Source: Gemmatimonadaceae bacterium (GTDB lineage: Bacteria > Gemmatimonadota > Gemmatimonadetes > Gemmatimonadales > Gemmatimonadaceae). Taken from it: a stretch of DNA of 64,000 nucleotides. The position numbers and the translations under genes are program-made. The notes under the pieces are model-generated. The model ran no database searches and was not told the DNA's origin. It was given only the letters and a program-made list of their open reading frames with translations. Shown here one piece after another: positions 25,797 to 38,139 of this stretch; the first letter of the stretch is position 1, and the number at the start of each line of letters is the position of its first letter. The DNA lies in assembly GCA_025928185.1 (NCBI GenBank), contig JAICKA010000006.1:1-64000 (forward strand), read 5' to 3'.

Positions 25797-27049
25797 TCGC
25801 GGCGCTCCTCGGCGCGTTGCAGATCGCCGCGGCCTCGCCGGCGCTCGTCGTTCGTGACGGACAGCACACCGTGCGTGTGCCGCTCGTCGCGAGCGCGAAC
25901 GGGCCGTTGCTTCGCGTGGAATCGCTCGCGTCGATGCTGCAGATCGCCGTACACCACGATTCGTCGTCGTACTACACGATCAGCGTGAATGGCGCGCGGC
26001 TTCAGGTCAGCACCGGCGTCTCCGTGGTTCGCGTCGGCAGCGACGTGCGGCCGCTGGCCAGCGCGCCAGTGATGGCCGCCGGGCACTTGCTCGTGCCGCT
26101 CCAACTCGTGTCGGAAATCTTTCCGCACGTCGTACCGAACACACGCTGGGACGCGGACAAGGGACAACTCGTGTTGTTCACGTCCCTCGGCGACGCGTCG
26201 AACGGCCTGGTGCAGCAGGCCGGTGCGCCGGCGCCAAGCACACGCACGGTCGCGACGCGCACAGAACACCCGTTGCCCCCGATTCCGCCAAAACGCGCTG
26301 GACGACGGCTGGTGATCGTCGACGCCGGCCACGGCGGCGTGGATAATGGAATGACGGGTCCAATCGGCGACGGTCCAAAGATTCGCGAAAAGGACATCAC
26401 GCTCGCCGTCGCGCTCAAGCTTGGAAAGCGCTTGCGGGCCCACGGCATTGACGTCGTGTACACGCGTACGACCGACACGCTGATCGCCCTCGACGATCGC
26501 GGCCGGATCGCGAACAGGGCCGGAGGCGATCTGTTCATCTCGGTGCACGTGAACGCGGCCAATCCCAACTGGAAGGATCCGGGCGCCGCGCGCGGCTTCG
26601 AGACGTATTTCCTGGCCGAAGCGCATACAGAGGACGCGCGCCGGGTCGAGCAGATGGAAAACGAGTCGATGCGCTTCGAGGGCGGACCGGCCGCCGTGGA
26701 CAAGGACGATCCGCTGGGATTCATTCTCAGCGACATGAAGCAGAACGAGCACCTGCGCGAATCGAGCGAGCTGGCGGAGACGATCCAGGATCACCTGGCC
26801 GAGATGCACCCGGGGCCGAACCGCGGCGTGAAGCAGGCGGGTTTCCGCGTTCTCGTGACGGCGTACATGCCGGCGGTGCTCGTCGAGATCGGATTCGGCA
26901 CGAATCCGCGCGAGGCGGCCTTCCTGTCGAGTCCGGCGAAGCAGAACGCCATCGCGGACGCGATTGCCGCGGGCGCAATGGAGTACCTCCAGGGCTACGA
27001 GCGGCGAGTTGCCGGCGCCGGCGCCGCGGCTACCGGACCGACGCCGTGA
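25793..27049 (+). CDS. N-acetylmuramoyl-L-alanine amidase (Amidase_3)
   Basis: A 418-residue secreted zinc amidase that cuts the bond between MurNAc and the stem peptide. A short hydrophobic N-terminus is followed by an N-terminal domain like those of copper-amine-oxidase-N/StkP-type (LLVPLQLVSEIF). The catalytic domain has VDAGHGGVDNGM, ISVHVNAA and VEIGFGTNPREA, carrying the His/Glu zinc ligands and catalytic Glu. The GTG start overlaps the smpB stop; the N-terminal signal is short but plausible. Confidence 0.87.
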   Translation: MIAALLGALQIAAASPALVVRDGQHTVRVPLVASANGPLLRVESLASMLQIAVHHDSSSYYTISVNGARLQVSTGVSVVRVGSDVRPLASAPVMAAGHLLVPLQLVSEIFPHVVPNTRWDADKGQLVLFTSLGDASNGLVQQAGAPAPSTRTVATRTEHPLPPIPPKRAGRRLVIVDAGHGGVDNGMTGPIGDGPKIREKDITLAVALKLGKRLRAHGIDVVYTRTTDTLIALDDRGRIANRAGGDLFISVHVNAANPNWKDPGAARGFETYFLAEAHTEDARRVEQMENESMRFEGGPAAVDKDDPLGFILSDMKQNEHLRESSELAETIQDHLAEMHPGPNRGVKQAGFRVLVTAYMPAVLVEIGFGTNPREAAFLSSPAKQNAIADAIAAGAMEYLQGYERRVAGAGAAATGPTP

Positions 27050-27993
27050 ACGCCGGAGCGCCGCTCCGAACCGTCGTCAACAAACTCGAATTTCAGAATC
27101 CTCTCGTCCTGGCCGCAGGTACGGCGGGCTACGGGCAGGAGCTCGCCGGCGTGATGCGACTGGATCGCCTCGGCGGGTTCGTGACCAAGGCGGTGTCGCT
27201 CGAACCACGTGCCGGCGCGCCGGCGCCGCGCGTGGCTGAGTTCGAGGGCGGAATGCTGAACGCGGTGGGGCTGGCCAATCCCGGTCTCGATGCGGTGCGG
27301 CGCGACCAGGTGCCATGGTTGGCCGAGCATCTGCCCGCCACGCGCAAGATCGCCAACGTCGTCGGCTTCGAGGTCGAGGAATACGCCGCGGTGATCGCCG
27401 GTCTCGAGCAGAGTCTCGCCGCGCACGCACGGGCCCTCGATGCATTCGAGCTCAACGTGAGCTGTCCGAACGTCAAGGCCGGCGGGATGGAGTTCGGCGC
27501 CGATCCAAAATCGCTCGCGTCGGTGATCGCGGGTGCGCGGGCGAGCACGCGGCGTCCGCTGTTCGTGAAGCTCTCACCGACTCTGGCGGATATTGGCGAA
27601 TCGGCGCGAGTCGCGGTCGATGCCGGTGCGGACGGTATCAGCGTCGTGAACACGGTACCGGGGCTCGTGGTCGACGTCGAACGCCGGCGGCCGGCGCTCG
27701 GATTCGGATCCGGCGGCGTGAGCGGGCCGGCGATTCTTCCGATCGGGGTGCTCGCGACCTGGCGGGTGCGGCAGGCCGTGAGGGTGCCGATTCTCGGGGT
27801 TGGCGGCGTTGCGTCCGCTACGGACGCGCTACAATACATCATTGCGGGCGCGTCGCTGGTCGGCATCGGAACGGCGGCCATGCGCGACCCGCGCGCTCCG
27901 GAGCGAATCGTTCGCGACCTGGAGCGCTGGTGCGCCGCGCATGGCGTGGCCGACATTCAGGAACTCTCCGGTACGCTCGAGTGGCCTCGCTGA
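27046..27993 (+). CDS. pyrD: Dihydroorotate dehydrogenase, class 1B catalytic subunit
   Basis: A 315-residue FMN enzyme oxidising dihydroorotate to orotate in pyrimidine synthesis. The active-site cysteine lies in ELNVSCPNVKAGG, as in class 1 enzymes, and ILGVGGVASATDALQYI is the phosphate-binding region. Class 1B normally needs a PyrK electron-transfer partner, which is not in the window. GTG start overlaps the amidase stop; pyrF follows with a TGATG overlap. Confidence 0.92.
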   Translation: MNAGAPLRTVVNKLEFQNPLVLAAGTAGYGQELAGVMRLDRLGGFVTKAVSLEPRAGAPAPRVAEFEGGMLNAVGLANPGLDAVRRDQVPWLAEHLPATRKIANVVGFEVEEYAAVIAGLEQSLAAHARALDAFELNVSCPNVKAGGMEFGADPKSLASVIAGARASTRRPLFVKLSPTLADIGESARVAVDAGADGISVVNTVPGLVVDVERRRPALGFGSGGVSGPAILPIGVLATWRVRQAVRVPILGVGGVASATDALQYIIAGASLVGIGTAAMRDPRAPERIVRDLERWCAAHGVADIQELSGTLEWPR

Positions 27994-28682
27994 TGCGCAC
28001 GACTCCCATCCTCGCGCTGGACGTACCCGCGGCGGCCGACGCGATCGAGCTCGTCGACTACCTCGGCGACCGGTGTCGCTTCTACAAGGTTGGCAGCGAG
28101 CTGTTCACGGCAGCCGGCCCGGGCATCGTCCGTGAGTTGCGGGCGCGCGGCTGCGACGTGTTTCTCGATCTCAAGTTCCACGACATTCCAAACACGGTGA
28201 CGGGCGGCGTTCGCGCCGCCGCGGCCGTCGGTGCCCGCCTCGTCACGGTGCACGCGACGGGTGGGCGTGCAATGCTCGAGGCGGCGGTGCAGGCGGCGGG
28301 CGCGGACTGCGGCGTGCTGGCTGTCACGGTGCTCACGTCGTTGAACGCCGGCGAAGTTGCGGCGGTGTGGGGACGCGGATCTCCGTTGGACCTGTCGGCC
28401 GAGGTCATGCGGTTGGCGGAGCTCAGCGCGAGCGCCGGTGCGCACGGGCTGGTCTGTAGCGGCCTCGAAGCGCCGGCGGTGCACGGGCGCTTTGGCGACA
28501 AGCTGGCGCTCCTGGTGCCGGGTGTTCGCGCGGCGGATGCGACCGCGCACGACCAGGCCCGCGTGATCACGCCCGCCGGCGCAGCGGCCGCCGGCGCGCG
28601 CTACGTCGTGATCGGCCGAATGGTGACCGCCGCGGCGGACCGGCGTGCGGCAATGGAGCGCGTGCTCGAGGACCTGGCGTAA
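27993..28682 (+). CDS. pyrF: Orotidine-5'-phosphate decarboxylase
   Basis: A 229-residue enzyme that makes UMP from OMP. The N-terminal ILALDVP and the catalytic DLKFHDIPNTV with the Asp-Lys-Asp array are clear, and LVPGVRAADATAHDQ plus YVVIGRMVTAA match the phosphate-binding end. It is coupled to pyrD. Confidence 0.95.
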   Translation: MRTTPILALDVPAAADAIELVDYLGDRCRFYKVGSELFTAAGPGIVRELRARGCDVFLDLKFHDIPNTVTGGVRAAAAVGARLVTVHATGGRAMLEAAVQAAGADCGVLAVTVLTSLNAGEVAAVWGRGSPLDLSAEVMRLAELSASAGAHGLVCSGLEAPAVHGRFGDKLALLVPGVRAADATAHDQARVITPAGAAAAGARYVVIGRMVTAAADRRAAMERVLEDLA

Positions 28683-28742
28683 ACGGGCGAGCGACGGCAA
28701 GGCGCACAGGTACGTGGCGCTCATGCGCGCGGTTCGGTTCCC

Positions 28743-28771
28743 TTGCGTGAAGTTGCTGTGCCGTTTACTGT
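28743..28771 (+). promoter_or_regulatory. Predicted promoter of the ribosomal alpha operon
   Basis: TTGCGT (28743-28748), a 17-bp spacer and TACTGT (28766-28771) lie about 50 bp upstream of rpmJ in the gap after pyrF. The spacing and -10 type match the other predicted promoters in this window. Confidence 0.5.
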
Positions 28772-28819
28772 TAGGGTCTGGCCGCAAACCTCCAACGTTC
28801 TGCATAGTCCGGAGCGCCT

Positions 28820-28936
28820 GTGAAAGTTCGCACAAGCGTGAAGCCGATCTGTGAGCACTGCAAAGTTGTCAAGCGCAACGGCGTGACTCGCATCATCTGC
28901 AAGCGCAATCCAAAGCATAAACAGCGTCAAGGCTGA
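28820..28936 (+). CDS. rpmJ: Ribosomal protein L36 (bL36)
   Basis: A 38-residue large-subunit protein. It starts [17 protein letters not shown] and ends [12 protein letters not shown]. The Cys-x2-Cys and Cys-x4-His pattern shows the zinc-binding form. GTG start with GGAG 7 nt upstream. It precedes rpsM by two bases, the standard order. Confidence 0.95.
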   Translation: MKVRTSVKPICEHCKVVKRNGVTRIICKRNPKHKQRQG

Positions 28937-28938
28937 TC

Positions 28939-29316
28939 ATGGCTCGTATTGCTGGCGTCGATCTCCCGCGCGACAAGAAGGTCGAGATCGGACTGACGTA
29001 CATCTATGGCATCGGTCGGCATGCCGCGACGGAGATTCTCGAGAAGGCCGGAATCGACGCGTCGCTGCGCATTCGCGATCTGACCGACGCCGACGTGAAC
29101 AAGATCCGCGGTGTGATCGAGCGCGACCACAAAGTCGAAGGCGCGCTCCGCACCGAAGTCGCGATGAACATCAAGCGGCTCATGGATATTGGTTCCTATC
29201 GCGGCATTCGGCACCGCCGCGGGCTGCCCGTTCGCGGACAGCGGACGCACACCAACGCGCGCACGAAGAAGGGTCCACGCCGCGCGATTGCCGGAAAGAA
29301 GAAAGTCACCAAGTAG
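28939..29316 (+). CDS. rpsM: Ribosomal protein S13 (uS13)
   Basis: A 125-residue small-subunit head protein that contacts tRNA and L5. Start [20 protein letters not shown] and the basic C-terminal tail [20 protein letters not shown] are diagnostic. Located between rpmJ and rpsK as in most bacteria. Confidence 0.97.
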   Translation: MARIAGVDLPRDKKVEIGLTYIYGIGRHAATEILEKAGIDASLRIRDLTDADVNKIRGVIERDHKVEGALRTEVAMNIKRLMDIGSYRGIRHRRGLPVRGQRTHTNARTKKGPRRAIAGKKKVTK

Positions 29317-29361
29317 CGTTTCGCTACCTGAGAATTCTGTCGGAGTGATCAACCACTAGTT

Positions 29362-29739
29362 ATGGCGACCGGGAAGAAGACCAAGCGCGTCGTGGAAGCG
29401 GAGGGCGTGGCGCACATCAGCGCGACGTTCAACAACACGACGATCACGATCACGGACACGCACGGCAATGCGGTGTCCTGGGGCTCGTCCGGCAAGGCCG
29501 GGTTCAAGGGTTCCAAGAAGAGCACCCCGTTCGCGGCGACCGTCGCCGCTGAGCAGTGCGCTCGCGAGGCGCTCAGCGCCGGCGTGAAGCGCGTGCACGT
29601 GCGCGTGCAGGGACCGGGCTCGGGTCGTGAATCGGCGATTCAGGCGTTGGCGACCGCGGGCTTGCAGGTCAAGTCGATCAAGGACGTGACGCCGATTCCG
29701 CATAACGGCTGCCGTCCTCCCAAGCGCCGGAGAGTCTGA
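29362..29739 (+). CDS. rpsK: Ribosomal protein S11 (uS11)
   Basis: A 125-residue platform protein of the 30S subunit. Key segments are [32 protein letters not shown] and the C-terminal [14 protein letters not shown]. Standard position after rpsM. Confidence 0.97.
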   Translation: MATGKKTKRVVEAEGVAHISATFNNTTITITDTHGNAVSWGSSGKAGFKGSKKSTPFAATVAAEQCAREALSAGVKRVHVRVQGPGSGRESAIQALATAGLQVKSIKDVTPIPHNGCRPPKRRRV

Positions 29740-29742
29740 ACC

Positions 29743-30378
29743 ATGGGTCGGTATACAGGGCCGAGCTGCAAGCAGTGCCGGCGTGAAGGAACCAAGCTGT
29801 TTCTCAAGGGCACCAAGTGCTTCACCGAAAAGTGCCCGGTGGAACGCCGTCCCTACGCGCCAGGCCAGCACGGCCAGAGCACGGCGCGCCGCCGCAAGTC
29901 GTCGGAATACGCCAAGCAGCTCCGCGAAAAGCAGAAGATCAAGCGCATCTACGGCATCAGCGAGCAGCAGTTCCGCAACACGTTCGAGAAGGTGACGTCG
30001 CAGCCCGGCATCACGGGTCACAACCTCCTCGCCGCGCTCGAGAGCCGTCTGGACAATATGCTGTATCGGATGGGCTTCGCACCGAGCCGCAAGGCTGCGC
30101 GGCAGCTCGTTCGGCACCGGCACGTCGAAGTGAACGGCAAGGCGGTCGACATTCCGAGCTACATGGTGTCGCCGGGCGAGGAAGTGCGCGTGCGTCAGAA
30201 GTCGCGCGAGATCCAGCCCGTGCTCGCCGCCATGGATCAGTCGTCGCGCGGCGCGCCGCTCTCGTGGCTCGCGGTGGATCGCGACACGTTCAGCGGCCGG
30301 ATGCTCGAACGCCCCTCGCGCCCGAACATTCCAATCGCGGCGCAGGAGCAGCTCGTTGTGGAGCTGTACTCGAAGTAG
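29743..30378 (+). CDS. rpsD: Ribosomal protein S4 (uS4)
   Basis: A 211-residue primary 16S rRNA-binding protein that in many bacteria also represses the alpha operon. The N-terminus carries a zinc-type cysteine set (CKQC and, further on, CFTEKC). The S4 RNA-binding domain includes RLDNMLYRMGFAPSRKAARQ. It is separated from rpoA by an unusual 230-bp gap. Confidence 0.97.
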   Translation: MGRYTGPSCKQCRREGTKLFLKGTKCFTEKCPVERRPYAPGQHGQSTARRRKSSEYAKQLREKQKIKRIYGISEQQFRNTFEKVTSQPGITGHNLLAALESRLDNMLYRMGFAPSRKAARQLVRHRHVEVNGKAVDIPSYMVSPGEEVRVRQKSREIQPVLAAMDQSSRGAPLSWLAVDRDTFSGRMLERPSRPNIPIAAQEQLVVELYSK

Positions 30379-30381
30379 GAG

Positions 30382-30510
30382 CTAGCGGCTAGGAACTAGA
30401 GACTAGTGGGTTGTTAGAAACTAGTTGCTGGTGGCCGCGAGTCGGCGACCAGTACCTGGCACCCAGCCACCCACTAGCACCCAGCATCTAGCTACCAGCA
30501 ACTGTAGTTC
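30382..30510. repeat. CTAG-rich fold-back repeat between rpsD and rpoA
   Basis: CTAG, normally a rare tetranucleotide in bacteria, occurs seven times between 30382 and 30491. Word pairs such as AGTTGCTGGT (30423-30432) and its complement ACCAGCAACT (30494-30503), and TAGTGGG (30404-30410) with CCCACTA (30470-30476), allow alternative long-range pairings. The remaining stretch to 30608 holds only the rpoA leader with a short palindrome GACCTCAGGTC at 30590-30600. Confidence 0.75.
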
Positions 30511-30608
30511 ATCGGTCGGGACCTTCACTCCCATTCGAGCTTGCCGCGCGTGAAGGGCGGGGCAGGGCGATGCCGGGCTGACCGGCAAGACCTCAGGTCA
30601 TCAATTAC

Positions 30609-31679
30609 ATGGCAAACACGATCGATCTCCGCGGACTCGTCCGCCCGCAGCTGGTCGAAGCGACCAAGCGCGAAGACAATCCGAATGTGGCCGAGTTCCG
30701 GCTCCAGCCTCTGGAGCGCGGCTTCGGCCACACCCTCGGCAACTCGATGCGGCGCATGCTGCTGTCGTCGCTCCGCGGCGCCGCAGTGTGGGCGTTCCGC
30801 ATCGACGGCGTCGTTCACGAGCACCAGACCATTCCTGGTGTCGTGGAAGACGTGCACCAGATCATCGGCAACCTCAAGGCCCTGACGCTGACGCTGCCTG
30901 AAGACGTCGAGGATGTCGTGCTCCACATCGCCAAGACGCAGGCCGGGCCGGTGACGGCGGGCGACATCAGCAGCGCGGGCGGTGTGCGGATCGTCGATCC
31001 GAGCCAGCACCTGTTCACGCTCCAGGACAGCCGCAACCTCAACGTCGATCTCTACGTCAACAAGGGTCGGGGCTACGTCGAGGCCGACCAGCATCCGGTC
31101 GACCGCGGCCTGCCCGTCGATCTCGTACGCATCGACTCGATCTACAACCCGGTGCGCCGCGCGAACTTCACGGTCGCCGAAACGCGCGTCGGACAGCGGA
31201 CGGACTACGACCGCCTCGTGCTCACGGTCGAGACGAACGGCACGATCTCGCCGGAAGAGGCGGTGAGCTACGCCGCGGCGCTCGCGCAGACGCACTTCCA
31301 GTATTTCGCCGACTTCGGCTCGCACACCTCCGCACCCATCGGTCAGTCGATGGAAGGGGCGGCGACGGACGGCAATCGCCTGGCGTCGCTGCTCGCCACG
31401 CCGATCGACGATCTCGAGCTCTCCGTTCGCTCGGTGAACTCACTCAAGAACTCGAGCATTCGCACGCTCGGAGATCTGGTCCGTCAAACGGAAAGCCAGA
31501 TCCTGCAGGTCAAGAATTTCGGCAAGAAGTCGCTCCAGGAGATCGCCGATCTCCTCGAGCGTGAAAATCTGAATTTCGGGATGCGGTTCGAGGAGAACGG
31601 CGGCGGCATTCGCGTGCTCGATTGGGGCACGCCGCCGAGTCGTGCCGCCGCGGCTGCGCCCGACGACATGGAGGAGTGA
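30609..31679 (+). CDS. rpoA: RNA polymerase alpha subunit
   Basis: A 356-residue subunit. The N-terminal assembly domain contains LQPLERGFGHTLGNSMRRML and LVRIDSIYNPVRRANF. The C-terminal DNA- and activator-contact domain contains ELSVRSVNSLKNSSIRTLGD and NFGKKSLQEI. It follows rpsD after a repeat-filled gap and precedes rplQ by 4 bp. Confidence 0.97.
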   Translation: MANTIDLRGLVRPQLVEATKREDNPNVAEFRLQPLERGFGHTLGNSMRRMLLSSLRGAAVWAFRIDGVVHEHQTIPGVVEDVHQIIGNLKALTLTLPEDVEDVVLHIAKTQAGPVTAGDISSAGGVRIVDPSQHLFTLQDSRNLNVDLYVNKGRGYVEADQHPVDRGLPVDLVRIDSIYNPVRRANFTVAETRVGQRTDYDRLVLTVETNGTISPEEAVSYAAALAQTHFQYFADFGSHTSAPIGQSMEGAATDGNRLASLLATPIDDLELSVRSVNSLKNSSIRTLGDLVRQTESQILQVKNFGKKSLQEIADLLERENLNFGMRFEENGGGIRVLDWGTPPSRAAAAAPDDMEE

Positions 31680-31683
31680 GGCA

Positions 31684-32040
31684 ATGCGGCATCGGAAGGC
31701 TGGGCGCCAGCTTCGCCGGACGAGCGAGCAGAAACTCGCTCTCATGCGAAATCTTGCGCAGTCGCTCATCGAGCATGGCGCGATCGAGACCACGGAAGCC
31801 AAGGCGAAGGAGCTGCGCCCGTTCGTCGAGAAGCTGATCACCAAGGCGCGCTCGGGCACGCTGCACGATCGGCGGCACGCGGTGCGGCACGTGCAGAAAC
31901 GGGAGACGGCGGACAAGCTGTTCCAGGAGATCGGGCCCAAGTTCGCCCGTCGGCCCGGCGGCTACACGCGCATTCTCAAGACCGGTCACCGCAAGGGTGA
32001 CGGCGCCGAGATGGCGCGCATCGAGCTGGTTCAGGAGTAA
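31684..32040 (+). CDS. rplQ: Ribosomal protein L17 (bL17)
   Basis: A 118-residue large-subunit protein. [20 protein letters not shown] at the start and the end [18 protein letters not shown] are diagnostic. The ATG at 31684 gives the standard N-terminus. It sits in the usual place after rpoA. Confidence 0.96.
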   Translation: MRHRKAGRQLRRTSEQKLALMRNLAQSLIEHGAIETTEAKAKELRPFVEKLITKARSGTLHDRRHAVRHVQKRETADKLFQEIGPKFARRPGGYTRILKTGHRKGDGAEMARIELVQE

Positions 32041-32045
32041 CGATC

Positions 32046-32264
32046 ATGGCCATCCAGAGAAATCGCTGCTTCGCCTGCGACAAGGGCGTCGCATTCGGCA
32101 ACAACGTGTCGCACGCCAATAACAAGACGCGTCGCACGTGGAAGCCGAACCTGCAGGTCGTCCGCACCGTCGTGGACGGCAAGATCGAGAAGGTCAAGGT
32201 TTGCACGCGCTGCCTCAAGGCGGGTAAAGTGAAGCGCGCGCCTCGCGGACAAGCAGTGGCGTGA
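32046..32264 (+). CDS. rpmB: Ribosomal protein L28 (bL28)
   Basis: A 72-residue protein with a zinc-type Cys8-x2-Cys11 at the start (NRCFACDKG) and Cys-x2-Cys near the end ([10 protein letters not shown]). [17 protein letters not shown] in between is typical. In many bacteria rpmB pairs with rpmG; here it ends the alpha operon and is followed by a clear terminator. Confidence 0.95.
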   Translation: MAIQRNRCFACDKGVAFGNNVSHANNKTRRTWKPNLQVVRTVVDGKIEKVKVCTRCLKAGKVKRAPRGQAVA

Positions 32265-32292
32265 GCGCGTCCGACGGCCCGCGTGCACGATG

Positions 32293-32319
32293 AGGGGAGC
32301 TTTCGGGCTCCCCTTTTTT
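32293..32319 (+). terminator. Rho-independent terminator of the ribosomal operon
   Basis: AGGGGAGC (32293-32300) pairs with GCTCCCCT (32307-32314) around a 6-nt loop, followed by a T-run. It separates the ribosomal genes from the nucleotide-sugar operon. Confidence 0.9.
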
Positions 32320-32323
32320 CTGA

Positions 32324-34279
<1,956 letters not shown>

Positions 34280-34296
<17 letters not shown>

Positions 34297-37200
34297 CCTG
34301 CACAAGATTCTCGTCATCGGCTCCGGCCCGATCATCATCGGGCAGGCGGCGGAATTCGACTATTCCGGCACGCAGGCGACGAAGGCGCTCAAGGAAGAAG
34401 GGTACGAGGTGGTGCTGATCAACTCGAACCCGGCGACGATCATGACGGACCCCGAGTTGGCGCACCGGACGTACATCGAACCGGTGACGCCGGAGTTCGT
34501 CGAGCTGATTCTCGAGCGCGAGAAGCCGGACGCGATCCTGCCGACGATGGGTGGTCAGACCGCGCTCAACGTCGCGATGTCGCTCGCCGAATCGGGCGCG
34601 CTCGAGCGCCACGGCGTGGAGCTGATTGGCGCCACGGCACACGCGATCGCGATCGCCGAAAATCGTCGGCTGTTCTCGAACGCCATGCAGCGCATCGGGC
34701 TCGCCGTCGCCACCGGTGGCATCGCCGAGTCGTACGACGAAGCCGAAGCGATCCTCGCCGAAACCGGCTTTCCGGCGATCGTGCGGCCGTCGTTCACACT
34801 CGGCGGAACCGGCGGCGGCATTGCGTACAACCGCGACGAGTTCGAGCAGATCATCCGACATGGCCTCGATCAGTCGCCGACGCACCAGGTGCTCGTCGAA
34901 CGCAGTGTGATCGGCTGGAAGGAGTTCGAGCTCGAGGTGATGCGCGACCATGACGACAACGTCGTCATCGTGTGTTCGATCGAGAATCTCGATCCGATGG
35001 GCGTGCACACCGGCGATTCGATCACCGTCGCGCCGGCCATGACGCTCACCGACCGCGAGTACCAGACGATGCGCGATGCCGCGGTGGCGATCATCCGCGA
35101 AGTTGGCGTCGACGCGGGCGGGTGCAATATCCAGTTCGCGGTGAACCCCGCCGACGGCGAGATGCTCGTCATCGAAATGAATCCGCGCGTGTCGCGCTCG
35201 TCGGCGCTCGCGTCGAAGGCGACCGGCTTTCCGATCGCGCGCATCGGCGCAAAGCTCGCCGTGGGCTACCGGCTCGACGAGATCGCGAACGACATCACGA
35301 AGACGACCCCGGCGTCGTTCGAGCCGGTGCTCGACTATGTCGTCGTGAAAGTGCCGCGGTTCGCGTTCGAGAAATTTCCGTCCGCCAATCCGTATCTCAC
35401 GACGCAGATGAAATCCGTCGGCGAGGCGATGTCGATCGGGCGCACGTTCAAGGAGGCGTTTCAGAAGGGGCTGCGCGCACTGGAAACCGGTCGCACCGGC
35501 TGGACCACGGCCGCGCGCGCGATCGACGATCGGCTTCCGGACGACTCGCTCGAGTCATTGCGAGGCGCGCTGCGCCAGCCGACGCCCGAGCGGATCTTCC
35601 AGGTGCGGCGCGGCCTCGAGCGCGGCATGAGCGTGGCCGACTTGCACGAGCTGACCGGCATCGACCCGTGGTTCCTCGAGCAGATGCAGGAGCTGATCGA
35701 CGCCGAACGCACGTATGCGGCGCTCGACGAGCTCGCCGAGCCGGCGATGCGGCGCATGAAGCGTCTCGGGTTTTCCGACGCACAGCTTGCGGCGCTTCGC
35801 GGCGAAAGTGAAGACGCGGTACGCGAGCGTCGCTGGCGCCTGGGCGTGCGTCCGGCGTACAAGATGGTCGACACCTGTGCCGGCGAGTTTCCATCGGCGA
35901 CGCCATACCTGTACGGCAGCTACGACGAGGAGAGTGAAGCGCCGCCGAGCGGCACACGTTCCGTCGTCATTCTCGGGAGCGGTCCGAATCGGATCGGGCA
36001 AGGCGTCGAGTTCGACTACTGCTGCGTTCGCGCCGTGATGGCGCTGCGCGAGCGCGGGTTCGAGACGATCATGATCAATTCGAATCCCGAAACGGTGTCG
36101 ACGGATTTCGATACGTCGGACAAGCTCTACTTCGAGCCGCTGACCTTCGAGGATGTGCTGGAGATCGTCGATCGCGAACAGCCGGTCGGCGTGATCGTGC
36201 AGCTCGGCGGACAGACGCCGCTCAAGCTGACGCGGCGCCTCGAGGCCGCCGGCGTGCGCATTCTGGGAACATCGCCCGATGCGATCGATCGCGCCGAGGA
36301 TCGGCAGCGCTTCGAGCAGATCGCGCGCGAGATCGGGCTGTCGCAGCCGGCGAACGGCATGGCGACGAGCGTCGACGAAGCGCTCGATGCCGCGTCGCGT
36401 ATCGGGTACCCGGTGCTCGTCCGGCCGTCCTATGTGCTCGGCGGCCGGGCGATGCAGATCGTGTACGACGCGGCCTCGCTCGAAGCGTATTTCGCGACGG
36501 CGGCGCGCGTATCGGAGGAACGTCCGGTGCTGATCGACCGCTTTCTCGAGGACGCGTTCGAGTGCGACGTCGATGCAGTATCCGACGGACAGCGCGTGGT
36601 GATCGGCGGCATCATGCAGCACATCGAGGACGCCGGCATCCATTCCGGCGATTCGGCCTGCGTGCTGCCGCCGTATCTCGTCGGCGCGGCTGACATGCAG
36701 GCGATGCGCGATCAGACGATCGCGCTCGCGCAGGCGCTCGGCGTGGTGGGATTGATCAACGTGCAGTACGCGATCAAGAATGGCGTGGTGTACGTGCTCG
36801 AGGTGAACCCGCGCGCGAGCCGTACGATTCCGTTCGTGTCGAAGGCGATCGGCGTCCCGCTCGCCTCGGTCGCGGCGCGCGTGATGCTTGGCGAGACGTT
36901 GGACGAGATCGGCTTTACCGAAGAGATCATTCCGCCGTACGTCTCCGTGAAGGAAGCGGTGTTTCCATTCAACAAATTCCCCGGCACGGATCCGGTGCTC
37001 GGCCCCGAGATGCGGTCGACCGGCGAAGTGATGGGGATCGCGGATTCATTCGGCGCGGCATTCGCCAAATCGCAGCTTGCCGCATCGAACGGCTTGCCGC
37101 TCGAAGGCGTGGTGCTGATCACGGTCACCGACTCCGACAAGCCCACGGTCACGCCGATCGCACGGCGCTTTCACGAGATGGGCTTCCGGATCGTGGCGAC

Positions 37201-37555
37201 GGCAGGCACGGCGGCGTACCTTCGCGCGCGCGGCATTCCTGCCGACCGGGTGTTGAAGGTGCATGAGGGCCGGCCCAACTGTCTCGACATGATCGTGAAT
37301 CGCGATACGCAATTGCTCATCAACACGCCGCTCGGCAAGCACGCGCAACTGGACGACTACCTGCTGCGGCAAGCGGCGATCGTGCATCGGGTGTCGTACA
37401 CGACGACGATGTCCGCGGCCAGCGCGGCGAGCGATGCGATCCTGTCGCTGCGGTCGCGCCGCGCGACGGCGCGCTCGCTTCAGGAATGGCAGGCCTCGAT
37501 CCCTACGTCGCGCGACGAATGGCCCGTGACGTCGGTCCATCGGGTGACCGCATGA
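34280..37555 (+). CDS. carB: Carbamoyl-phosphate synthase large subunit
   Basis: A 1091-residue enzyme making carbamoyl phosphate for arginine and pyrimidines. Two duplicated ATP-grasp halves are visible: [20 protein letters not shown] near the start and [20 protein letters not shown] in the second half. FTLGGTGGG and [11 protein letters not shown] are the ATP loops, and a C-terminal MGS-like domain ([14 protein letters not shown]) is present. The small subunit carA is not nearby. The start codon lies inside the end of rmd and the stop overlaps the acetyltransferase start, so it is part of the sugar operon. Confidence 0.96.
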
Positions 37556-38139
37556 GCGACGCCCCATTCGTGCACGAATCGGCGTACGTCGACGACGGTG
37601 CGGTGATCGGCGCAGGCACGAAGATCTGGCATTTCTGCCACATCATGGCAGGCGCGACGATCGGGGAGCGGTGCAGCCTCGGTCAGAACGTCGTGATGAT
37701 GCCGCGGACGCGCATGGGCACGAATTGCAAGATTCAGAACAACGTGTCGATCTACGAGGGCGTCGAGCTGGAAGATGACGTGTTCTGCGGACCGTCGATG
37801 GTGTTCACGAACGTGATCAATCCGCGGAGCCACGTGTCGCGCAAGACGGAGTACCGACGCACGCTGGTCAAGCGCGGCGCGTCGATCGGCGCCAACGCGA
37901 CGATCGTCTGCGGCGTGACGCTGGGCGAGTATGCGTTCGTCGGTGCGGGGGCGGTCGTGACGAAGGATGTGCTGCCGTACGGGCTGATGGCCGGCGTGCC
38001 GGCGCGACGGATCGGCTGGATGTGTCAGTGCGGCGAGCGGCTGCCCGACAGCGGCACCGGTACGTGCCCGGCCTGCGGCACCTCGTACGAACGTCGCGGC
38101 GACGGCATCGCGCCGATCCAGGGTATTCACAAACGCTGA
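37552..38139 (+). CDS. WbpD-like sugar N-acetyltransferase with C-terminal zinc ribbon
   Basis: A 195-residue left-handed beta-helix acetyltransferase. The hexapeptide repeats run from about residue 10 to 145 ([35 protein letters not shown]). The end carries CQCGERL and CPACGTSY, a four-cysteine zinc-ribbon-like motif. The family acetylates the 3-amino group of UDP-GlcNAc3N-uronic acid. It is directly followed by matching dehydrogenase and aminotransferase genes. Confidence 0.85.
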   Translation: MSDAPFVHESAYVDDGAVIGAGTKIWHFCHIMAGATIGERCSLGQNVVMMPRTRMGTNCKIQNNVSIYEGVELEDDVFCGPSMVFTNVINPRSHVSRKTEYRRTLVKRGASIGANATIVCGVTLGEYAFVGAGAVVTKDVLPYGLMAGVPARRIGWMCQCGERLPDSGTGTCPACGTSYERRGDGIAPIQGIHKR

